A stretch of DNA of 56,258 nucleotides from Planctomycetia bacterium (GTDB taxonomy: Bacteria > Planctomycetota > Planctomycetia > Pirellulales > Thermoguttaceae). Under the pieces are notes generated by a model. That model was not told the DNA's origin. It ran no database searches and saw only the letters and a program-made list of their open reading frames with translations. Position 1 is the first letter of the stretch; the number at the start of each line of letters is the position of its first letter. The stretch spans positions 1-56,258 of the forward strand of contig JAUNBK010000016.1 in NCBI GenBank assembly GCA_030527105.1, written 5' to 3'. The position numbers and the translations under genes were made by a program. Below are positions 44,637-51,395 of the stretch, piece after piece.

Positions 44637-47600
44637 TTACGCTTTCGCCGTCCGTCGCAGGCGATAGTAACCCATTCCCAGCAGACCAAGGAGCATCAAC
44701 GCCCATGTGGACGGCTCTGGCACTGCGGCGGAAACCATGCTCAGGCTGTGGATCATACCATCAGCTCCTGCGATGGCACTATAATTCCAAAGCTCTTCGC
44801 CACCGACCTCGCTGAAGTCCAAAATGCTCTTCAAAGTATCAACGTTCATGCTCTCGTCCTCGAGGAAGTAGAACGTAATATCAGGAAGCGCGTCCAAGTC
44901 GTCTGACGTGAATTTAATGGACGATCCGTCGTTGAACGAGATCGAATTGACTTCGAGCATATTTTCGTAAACGTCCCCGGCAGACCATTGATCCAAATCA
45001 ACGACCCACGTGCCAGTACTCGCGAGTTCCAAAGCGCCAGTTGTCGTCACCTTTCCGAGGGTGCTCAGCGTCCCGGCAACGTTCAAACTGTTGGCGCCCA
45101 AGTCCATATCGTCCAGCATCACAGTTCCCGCACCGCTGATAGCCACAGAGCCACTGCCAGAGAGATTGCCGCTCCAAGTAATGGTGGCACCCGTCGACGG
45201 GGCAAAGGTGACCGTTTTGCCATCCCCGACCGTTGCGTTCAGGGCGGAAGACCAACTCTCCGCGTTAAATGTACCGAGCGTTCCGCCGTCGAGGTTCAGC
45301 GTGCAGCTGCCGGTACTCGTGCCTTGAGTGAAGCCGCCAGACCCGACGTTCAAGGTTCCGTCCGCAAGGGTGAAGGTGGTGGCTCCCGTGCCTTCAACTC
45401 CCAACTGAATCTCCCCGGCGTTGACAATCGTCGGGGTAGCAGCATCAGCTTGGGAAATCGTCACCGTCGAAGGAGCTTGGAGGGAAGTCTGTAATTTGAC
45501 AATATTCATAGTGCCACCGGAAACAGTAAGCACCGCATCAGCGCCGTTGGTCCAATCCCCAATGCGCAAGGTGTTAAGGTCTGCGGTGCCGCCGGTCATT
45601 TCAAAAGTGCCTGCGGCTCCAAAACCGATGATCGTATTGCCAGTAACATCCAACGCGCCGCTGGAAAGATTGACGGTGCTGTTACTTCTCACGTACAACG
45701 CCCCGCCAATGTTCATCGTGCCAGTCCCCAATTCACCGGCGCTATTTTTGGAGATGTTCAAGGTGCCATCTCTGTCGACAAACATGCTCCCGACCGTAGT
45801 CACCGTACCTGCGTACAAATTGAATGCGGGCACTGAATTTGCGGTTCTGTTTTGGGTCCCGGTATTCGCGCGTGCGCCGACCACGAAAGATGTGTTGTCG
45901 TATGTTGTTCCATTTGCACTTCCTGTATAGGGTGCATACGCATAACTGCCGTTAAAGTTCGCCGTTCCTCCGGTCATGTTAAACTCGGAGCTGACAGGTT
46001 GATCCCAAACGCTCGCCTCACCTGTGGTGGTCAGCGTGCCGCCGGAAAGATTATAAACGCCTTTTCCAGTCCCCCAGCCGATAGCGAATTGCCCCGCAAC
46101 CGTGACGGTGCCACCACTCTGATTTACGGTTCCTAAGGACTCGGTTCCCGTATAAAAAGCGCCATTTGCGTTGACGACGGCATCACCTTTGATATTAATC
46201 ACGCCGTTGCCATACGCCTGCAGACGGGCACTGGTAGTCAGCGTGCCGCCATCTGCAGTCAACGTACCGTTGTTCACCGAGAGATTTCCTGTGGCGGAAA
46301 GCGAACCGCCTTCAAGATTCACCGTCGAACCGTTATTTGCGTTAAACGCACCCGACGAGGTAAACGAACCGCTTTTAATCGTCAGCGAGGAAGCCGCGCC
46401 GGTCGTGGCGTTCGAGCCGACGGTCACTGCCCCGGTCGAGGTTATAGTTCCGCCGTCGACCACAGCGACCCCAGCGCCATTGGCAACTCCGATGTTCATT
46501 GCTCCGTTTGATGTTGTCTGAAAGGTTCCGTTCGTGTTGACGTTCAGCGTGCCGATAAGATCAAATTGACCCGGACGGTAAACCGAAGCCGTCGTGGTGG
46601 AGTTTGGATCTCCATTGCCGATTGTGAGAGTTCCACCAAGGATGTACTGATTGCTCGTGCCATTCCCCAGATTCAATCCGTTGCCAGACAATCCCGTGGT
46701 GTCATACACATGCAAATTGCGCAGACTGGCGTATGGATCATTTCTCAAATCCACGTCATGAGAGGTGCCATCGGTAAGCTGCCAGTTCTGCGCGCTGGTA
46801 TAGGGATTCGTGGTAGTATTGTTTTTCCAATAAAGACTAACCTGGTCGGCTCCTGTGTAGGTTGCTACGATAGAGTTATTCTCTGTTTTTGTGGTCCAAA
46901 GAGTAGGTTCCAAGCCGGAAACGGTGGAGGTTCCAGCGAGGGTGCCTGCGGTCACTAAATTTAAGACTGCCCCAGCAGCTTGAGGAATTCCGTTAAAAGC
47001 CGAGGCGTCAACCGTGCCGTTGAGCGTTGCCGTGCCAGTAACGTTTAGCAGTCCCGTAAGTTGCAAAGTCGCGCCCGCATTGAGGGTATAGTTGCCAGTA
47101 ATCGCCAAATTTCCCGAACCGTTATACCCGGTCACCAACGTTCCGCCAGTCTGATTCAGCGTATCGCCATCTGCAAGCGTGATGGAGTTGGTCTGCATCG
47201 TGCCGCCGGAGAAAGTAAGTATGGAATCAGCCGTGCTTTTCGTAAACGTCGAGACATTGAAGGTTCCGCCACTAAGAGTCACTTGGTTGGTGGCACCACC
47301 AGCAAGCGTGAACGCGGCGGTAGTCTTCATTGTTCCGCCTGTTTGCTTATAACTCGCAGTCCCGCCGGACCCAGCTCCAACGGTGAAATTTTGGGTATTG
47401 ATTGTGCCAGTGTTGAGTTCCGAAGCTGAATTTCGCAGATTGAGATGACGTTCCGTATAGGTGAGAGTCCCTCCATTAACGATGAAACTGGCATCAATTC
47501 CAACGTTATTATCACCGTTGCAGGTAAACACCCCATTTTTCAAGAGCGTGATCGTTTGCCCAGTGGGGGTTTGACCATTCGCAGGAAAACCTTTTAAGGT

Positions 47601-47888
47601 GGACGTAGTCGTAGACGCGTCAAGACCATCGCCGACGACGATCGCTCCAACGTTGAAATACCCTAAGGTGGCATTCGACGCAGACACAGTTCCGCCGCTT
47701 TGGATATAAGCGGTAATACCAGCGCCGTTAGGAATGGTCCCAATTGTTGTGCCGCCGTCGTTGCTCCAATTGCTGGCATTCCAATTGCCGTTACCGCCCT
47801 GCCAGTAGTACTGAGCGTTAGCCGCCGTCGAAACTCCGAGCATCAGGCACACGCCCAAGAGGAGTCTCCATTTTAAAAGTTTCCACAT
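44637..47888 (-). CDS. Large beta-repeat PEP-CTERM surface protein
   Basis: 1083 residues from the ATG at 47888, with AGGAG upstream. The signal peptide is LLLGVCLMLGVSTAANA, cut before QYYWQGGNGNWNASNW. The body is Gly/Thr/Ser/Asn-rich. It repeats short strands such as GGTVTVAGQFAIGWGTGKG and LSGGTLTTTGEASV about every 20 residues, in the style of autotransporter-associated beta-strand or pectin-lyase-like beta-helix proteins. The C terminus has the sorting signal VPEPSTWALMLLGLLGMGYY followed by RLRR, which is recognised by exosortase. It is expected to be exported and attached to the surface or extracellular matrix. Repeat copies flank it on both sides. No exosortase gene is visible in the window. 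Confidence 0.9.
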   Translation of the reverse strand: MWKLLKWRLLLGVCLMLGVSTAANAQYYWQGGNGNWNASNWSNDGGTTIGTIPNGAGITAYIQSGGTVSASNATLGYFNVGAIVVGDGLDASTTTSTLKGFPANGQTPTGQTITLLKNGVFTCNGDNNVGIDASFIVNGGTLTYTERHLNLRNSASELNTGTINTQNFTVGAGSGGTASYKQTGGTMKTTAAFTLAGGATNQVTLSGGTFNVSTFTKSTADSILTFSGGTMQTNSITLADGDTLNQTGGTLVTGYNGSGNLAITGNYTLNAGATLQLTGLLNVTGTATLNGTVDASAFNGIPQAAGAVLNLVTAGTLAGTSTVSGLEPTLWTTKTENNSIVATYTGADQVSLYWKNNTTTNPYTSAQNWQLTDGTSHDVDLRNDPYASLRNLHVYDTTGLSGNGLNLGNGTSNQYILGGTLTIGNGDPNSTTTASVYRPGQFDLIGTLNVNTNGTFQTTSNGAMNIGVANGAGVAVVDGGTITSTGAVTVGSNATTGAASSLTIKSGSFTSSGAFNANNGSTVNLEGGSLSATGNLSVNNGTLTADGGTLTTSARLQAYGNGVINIKGDAVVNANGAFYTGTESLGTVNQSGGTVTVAGQFAIGWGTGKGVYNLSGGTLTTTGEASVWDQPVSSEFNMTGGTANFNGSYAYAPYTGSANGTTYDNTSFVVGARANTGTQNRTANSVPAFNLYAGTVTTVGSMFVDRDGTLNISKNSAGELGTGTMNIGGALYVRSNSTVNLSSGALDVTGNTIIGFGAAGTFEMTGGTADLNTLRIGDWTNGADAVLTVSGGTMNIVKLQTSLQAPSTVTISQADAATPTIVNAGEIQLGVEGTGATTFTLADGTLNVGSGGFTQGTSTGSCTLNLDGGTLGTFNAESWSSALNATVGDGKTVTFAPSTGATITWSGNLSGSGSVAISGAGTVMLDDMDLGANSLNVAGTLSTLGKVTTTGALELASTGTWVVDLDQWSAGDVYENMLEVNSISFNDGSSIKFTSDDLDALPDITFYFLEDESMNVDTLKSILDFSEVGGEELWNYSAIAGADGMIHSLSMVSAAVPEPSTWALMLLGLLGMGYYRLRRTAKA

Positions 47889-47938
47889 GGTCAATCTCCT
47901 ATCGTGCTCAAGGCACTTTATTGTCGCAGTTTAAATTT

Positions 47939-48033
47939 TATAATACTTCGCGTTTAAACTTCCCGTTCCGTCCGTCGTTGGAGCTTGCGCACCACGGCTC
48001 GCAAAACGGGAATTTTAAACGACAATGAGTATA
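47939..48033 (+). repeat. Dispersed intergenic repeat, copy 7
   Basis: 95 bases from TATAATACTTCGCGTTTAAA to CGACAATGAGTATA. It lacks about 11 bases of the GTTGCGCA segment found in copy 8. It lies in the leader of the PEP-CTERM gene, where its TATTATAA end (minus strand) could serve as a -10. Confidence 0.85.
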
Positions 48034-48237
48034 CTTCCCGCCGTGCCACAGAAAATGACACACGGCATAACATGGCTGGCAGACAACCCCCCCACGGTTG
48101 ACATTATACCGTAGAACTTCACAATGTCAAGCAAAAAAACGCCGCTTTTCCCAAAAAAGCCGAAAAATCTATTTTTTTCTTGAAACCACCTCATACAAAC
48201 GATACAAACGACACAATCCAATCTCACTCGTGAATAA
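48034..48237. other. Spacer between two repeat copies
   Basis: About 200 bases containing a run of C residues around 48090 and AT-rich tracts. No gene, RNA or clear promoter was recognised. Confidence 0.4.
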
Positions 48238-48343
48238 TATAATACTTCGCGTTGAAATTTCCGGTTCCGTCCGCAGTCGGAGCTACGCACCACGGCTCGC
48301 AAAGCGTTGCGCAGAACGGGAATTTTAAAGGAGAACGAGTATA
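48238..48343 (+). repeat. Dispersed intergenic repeat, copy 8
   Basis: 106 bases from TATAATACTTCGCGTTGAAA to GGAGAACGAGTATA, the best representative of the family. It lies 60 bases before the tRNA-Gln gene and is a direct repeat of copy 7. Confidence 0.85.
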
Positions 48344-48363
48344 AAAAGTTCTCCTCCCCCCCC

Positions 48364-48391
48364 TTGACGAAAGTCCTAATTGTGGTAATAT
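48364..48391 (+). promoter_or_regulatory. Promoter of tRNA-Gln
   Basis: C-tract, TTGACG, a 16-base spacer and TAATAT with TGTGG before the -10. It has the same form as the tRNA-Thr promoter. Confidence 0.75.
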
Positions 48392-48405
48392 TTTGGGCGA
48401 CATTG

Positions 48406-48476
48406 AGGGGAATTGTGTAATGGCAGCACGAATGATTCTGGTTCATTTAGTCGGGGTTCGAGTCCCTGTTCCCCTG
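48406..48476 (+). tRNA. tRNA-Gln (anticodon CTG)
   Basis: 71 bases without CCA. The acceptor stem AGGGGAA pairs with TTCCCCT. The D-arm is short (GTGTAATGGCAGCAC). The anticodon arm AATGA-TTCTGGT-TCATT gives CTG, reading CAG. The T-arm is CGGGG-TTCGAGT-CCCTG. A terminator follows 5 bases later. Confidence 0.93.
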
Positions 48477-48481
48477 TCCGA

Positions 48482-48513
48482 CCCGTTTGCAAGAAATCGC
48501 AAGCGGGTTTTTT
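48482..48513 (+). terminator. Terminator of tRNA-Gln
   Basis: CCCGTTTGC pairs with GCAAGCGGG around AAGAAATC, followed by TTTTTT. A textbook Rho-independent terminator. Confidence 0.88.
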
Positions 48514-48556
48514 ATTGGAGCTTTCTTGCCATACTCCTCAAATAGGGAACAGAACT

Positions 48557-49990
48557 ATGCGAAAAATCAAATTTTCAACCTTCCTCTTGGTCTGGCTGCT
48601 TTCCATTTCGCCCCTCCTTGGCGACGTGCGTCTGCCGAAAACGCTGACGAGTCACGCCGTTTTGCAGCGGGATGTCCCCGTCAAAGTTTGGGGCTGGGCG
48701 GATTCTGGCGAAAAAGTCGTCGTCGCGTTCAACAATCAGACCGCAGAAACGATTGCCGACAAAAACGGCAGATGGTGCGTCACGCTCGCACCCATGGCGG
48801 CAAAATGCGAGGGTTCCGACCTCGTCGTGAGTGGGAAAAATTCGATCACGCTCTCCGATGTCGTCGTGGGCGAAGTCTGGATCTGCTCTGGACAGTCGAA
48901 CATGGCGTGGACGCTCGGCGCGCAAGCTGGCACGGAGGAAGAGCGACAGGGAAACTATAGTTTCATTCGCTTCAATCGTGATGGTTACGTTGCCACCGAG
49001 ACGGAGCAGGAAGAATTGAGCGGGAACGGTTGGTTCGCGTGCGAAAATGGAATTCAAAATCGCTGCACGGCGGTCGGCTTCCACTTCGCGCTCGCTCTCC
49101 ACGAGAAACTCAACGTCCCCATTGGACTCATTGATTGCAACTGGGGCGGGGCGAGGATCGAATCGTGGATGCCAGACGATTGTTGGAAGGAGTTGGAGGA
49201 AAAAGGAATTTCTCGCGAAGAGATTGCGAAGTCGATGAGTACCCGGCGGGAGGGACACACAATTGTGGGAGGAATGTTCAACGCAAAATTGGCTCCCTGG
49301 CGGAATTATGCCGTGCGCGGCGCGATTTGGTACCAAGGCTGCTCCAATGCGGGCGAGGGTCTGACGTACTACGAAAAACAAAAGGCGATGATTGCCTCCT
49401 GGCGTAAAATCTGGGGCGATATCCCGTTTTATTGGGTTCAGCTGGCGAATTATCTCGCGCCGGATGCCGATCCGAATGAGCGCCGAGGTTGGGCTGCGTT
49501 TCGAGATGCTCAAACAAAGTGTTTGGAGGTCGCGAAAACGGGGCAAGCCATCACGATTGATATTGGCGAGGAGAAAGACGTCCACCCCCGCAACAAATAC
49601 GACGTCGGGCGCCGACTTGCCGCGTGGGCGCTCGCGAATGATTATGGTTTCGATGTTCCGTTTGCGTCCCCGATTTTTCAAAGTGTGAAATTCGAGGGTG
49701 CCAAAGCGATCGTGGCGTTCGACCACGTGGGGAAAGGTTTGGTGGTTGGGAAACAGGAGCCGAGGAAATTCTCCGTTTCGGATGCGCCGCTTTATGGATT
49801 TGCGATAGCGGGCGCAGACAAAAAATACTTCCGCCCCACCGCGAAAATTGTGGACAAGAATACCGTCGAGCTGAGCTGCGAGGAGGTGCCGGTGCCGAAG
49901 TACGTTCGATACGCCTGGCAGCAGAATCCCGCAGGGTGCAACCTCTACAACGCCGAAGGATTTCCCGCTACGCCGTTCTCGACGGAGTGA
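48557..49990 (+). CDS. Secreted sialate O-acetylesterase-like SGNH hydrolase
   Basis: 477 residues from the ATG at 48557. The signal peptide is FSTFLLVWLLSISPLLG, followed by a beta domain (LTSHAVLQRDVPVKVWGWAD). The catalytic Ser is in ICSGQSNMAW near residue 117, the oxyanion region is IGLIDCNWGGARIESWM, and the acid/His pair is in EEKDVHPRNKYDVGRRLA. The family removes acetyl groups from sialic acids or other sugars in host or algal glycans. It acts outside the cytoplasm and fits a glycan-degrading lifestyle along with the WbsX/GH99-like protein at 22-25 kb. A C-terminal beta region completes it. Upstream in-frame codons overlap the tRNA and were excluded. Confidence 0.88.
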   Translation: MRKIKFSTFLLVWLLSISPLLGDVRLPKTLTSHAVLQRDVPVKVWGWADSGEKVVVAFNNQTAETIADKNGRWCVTLAPMAAKCEGSDLVVSGKNSITLSDVVVGEVWICSGQSNMAWTLGAQAGTEEERQGNYSFIRFNRDGYVATETEQEELSGNGWFACENGIQNRCTAVGFHFALALHEKLNVPIGLIDCNWGGARIESWMPDDCWKELEEKGISREEIAKSMSTRREGHTIVGGMFNAKLAPWRNYAVRGAIWYQGCSNAGEGLTYYEKQKAMIASWRKIWGDIPFYWVQLANYLAPDADPNERRGWAAFRDAQTKCLEVAKTGQAITIDIGEEKDVHPRNKYDVGRRLAAWALANDYGFDVPFASPIFQSVKFEGAKAIVAFDHVGKGLVVGKQEPRKFSVSDAPLYGFAIAGADKKYFRPTAKIVDKNTVELSCEEVPVPKYVRYAWQQNPAGCNLYNAEGFPATPFSTE

Positions 49991-50113
49991 AATCGAAGCA
50001 GCAAAAAAATGAGAAAATACACGGCGTTTTTCTTCTCCCCAAGCAACTTAAGACTTCAGAAGCCGAGAAAGCGTCGGTCGAGTTTAATAAGTTTTTACCA
50101 AACGGAGAATGAG

Positions 50114-50656
50114 ATGAAAGTCACCCGTGTATTTGGTTTTTTGGCAGTCGCGCTGCTTGTCACGAGCGTTGCGCTTGCCCAGGATGAACAAGCACCACCT
50201 CAGCCAGCGGACGCCGCACCTGAGGCAGGAGACCAACTGCCACCGCCACCTCCAGGACCTGGTCCGGAGTTTGATGGAGAGTTGCCGCCACCGCCACCTC
50301 CAGGACCTGGTCCAGAGTTTGATGGAGAGTTGCCGCCGCCACCGCCGGGATTCGAAGGTTGCCCGTGCAAAGGCAAAAAGTGCGACAAAAAGCGACCGAT
50401 GGGACCTCCGCCGGGAGAATTCAAGAAAGATGGCAGGCGTCCGATGGGTCCTCCGCCGGGAGATTGTGAGTGCAAAGATTGCCCTTGCCCGGATCGCGAG
50501 ATGGGTGAAGCCCGACCGCCGCGCCGACCGCACCATGGACATCATAGACACCATGGACCTCGTGGTCCGAGGGGACCCGCCCCTGGACCCGACGCTGAAG
50601 TAGCTCCTGAAGCCGCCACGGAAGCCGAAGCGACCGCACCTCCCACCGAAGAGTAA
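50114..50656 (+). CDS. Secreted Pro-rich protein with tandem repeats
   Basis: 180 residues; the ATG follows GGAG. The signal peptide is VFGFLAVALLVTSVALA, cut before QDEQAPPQ. Two 16-residue repeats (PPPPGPGPEFDGELP) follow, then a Cys/Lys region (CPCKGKKCDKKRP, CECKDCPCPD) that could bind metal, and a His/Arg/Pro region (RRPHHGHHRHHGPRGPR). The tail is acidic and Ala-rich. Such proteins are common in Planctomycetes and are probably exported, disordered and possibly cross-linked or metal-binding. The family is not identified and the function is unknown. A 9-bp hairpin follows at 50716-50743. Confidence 0.75.
   Translation: MKVTRVFGFLAVALLVTSVALAQDEQAPPQPADAAPEAGDQLPPPPPGPGPEFDGELPPPPPPGPGPEFDGELPPPPPGFEGCPCKGKKCDKKRPMGPPPGEFKKDGRRPMGPPPGDCECKDCPCPDREMGEARPPRRPHHGHHRHHGPRGPRGPAPGPDAEVAPEAATEAEATAPPTEE
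50240..50335 (+). repeat. Two tandem 48-bp coding repeats
   Basis: Units 50240-50287 and 50288-50335 differ at one base, and a partial third unit follows. In frame, each encodes 16 residues, so copy number can change without shifting the frame. Confidence 0.85.
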
Positions 50657-50715
50657 AAACGCACTTTTGTGAAAGAATTCGTCGAGAATCGTAGATTCTA
50701 GCGAACTCCGTGTGC

Positions 50716-50747
50716 GCGGAAACGTTCAGTAGAGCGTTTCCGCTCTT
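50716..50747 (+). terminator. Hairpin after the Pro-rich gene
   Basis: GCGGAAACG and CGTTTCCGC form a perfect 9-bp stem with an 11-base or shorter loop. It is followed by TCTTCG, so the T-run is poor. It lies between the Pro-rich gene and the sigma-factor gene. Confidence 0.55.
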
Positions 50748-50786
50748 CGTGTTGAAATGGGCAAACACAAGAGAGGACACCTCGTC

Positions 50787-51395
50787 ATGAATATCGACGA
50801 TCAAAAGACATTGGAAAAGTATCTCCGTCGCGCACGAGAGGGAGATCGAGACGCATTGGGGGAGCTTCTCGAGGCGCATAGGAACTATCTTTTGTTTCTC
50901 GCGCGCCTTCAGATTGCGCCGCACCTCGGTGGCAAGCTGGACGCCTCGGACGTCGTTCAGGAGACTTTTTTGGATGCGTATCAATCGTTTCCTTCATTTC
51001 GAGGCGAGACGGCAGTGTCTTTTCTCGCATGGCTTCGACAAATACTCGCCGCGCGGCTTGCTGCAACCTTCCGACGCTATCTTGGTGCGAAGCAGCGCGA
51101 TATACGACGCGAGCAGAATATTCGTGCAAAAGTCGATCAGTCCTCCATTTTTTGGGAGGAGCTTGTGAGTTCCGCAAGCACTCCGAGTTTGGCACTGTCT
51201 CGAAAAGAGGCGGAAGCGCAACTGCGTGCCGCGCTTGAAAAACTGCCAGAACATTATCAAATGGTGCTACACCTGAGGCAAATCGAGGAGCTTCCCTTTA
51301 CGCAAATTGCGGAGCGAATGGGGCGCTCCATCGACAGCGTGCAGAAAATTTGGGTTCGGGCCTTGGCTCGATTGAAAGATTTGGTGAAGGAATGA
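50787..51395 (+). CDS. Planctomycete-type ECF sigma factor
   Basis: 202 residues from the ATG at 50787, with GAGAGGA upstream; an earlier ATG at 50757 has no ribosome site. Region 2 is visible as LGELLEAHRNYLLFLARLQI, then LDASDVVQETFLDAYQSFPS and FLAWLRQILAARLAATF. Region 4 is LPEHYQMVLHLRQIEELPFT followed by the helix QIAERMGRSIDSVQKIWVRA. This matches the planctomycete-specific sigma-70 subfamily. Its stop overlaps the kinase ATG as ATGA, so the pair is co-translated. The kinase probably controls the sigma factor's activity, taking the place of an anti-sigma factor; this is inferred from other such pairs. Confidence 0.9.
   Translation: MNIDDQKTLEKYLRRAREGDRDALGELLEAHRNYLLFLARLQIAPHLGGKLDASDVVQETFLDAYQSFPSFRGETAVSFLAWLRQILAARLAATFRRYLGAKQRDIRREQNIRAKVDQSSIFWEELVSSASTPSLALSRKEAEAQLRAALEKLPEHYQMVLHLRQIEELPFTQIAERMGRSIDSVQKIWVRALARLKDLVKE

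Noticed and set aside
44637..47888. Several plus-strand frames opposite the PEP-CTERM gene
   Set aside because: They are shadows of the Gly/Thr repeats; the minus frame has a signal peptide and a clear sorting signal.
48015..48446. Minus-strand 143-codon frame
   Set aside because: It crosses repeat copies 7 and 8 and the tRNA-Gln gene, and its content is repeat-derived.
50200..50475. Gly-rich minus-strand frame opposite the Pro-rich gene
   Set aside because: It is the mirror of the proline repeats. The plus-strand gene has a signal peptide and a ribosome site.
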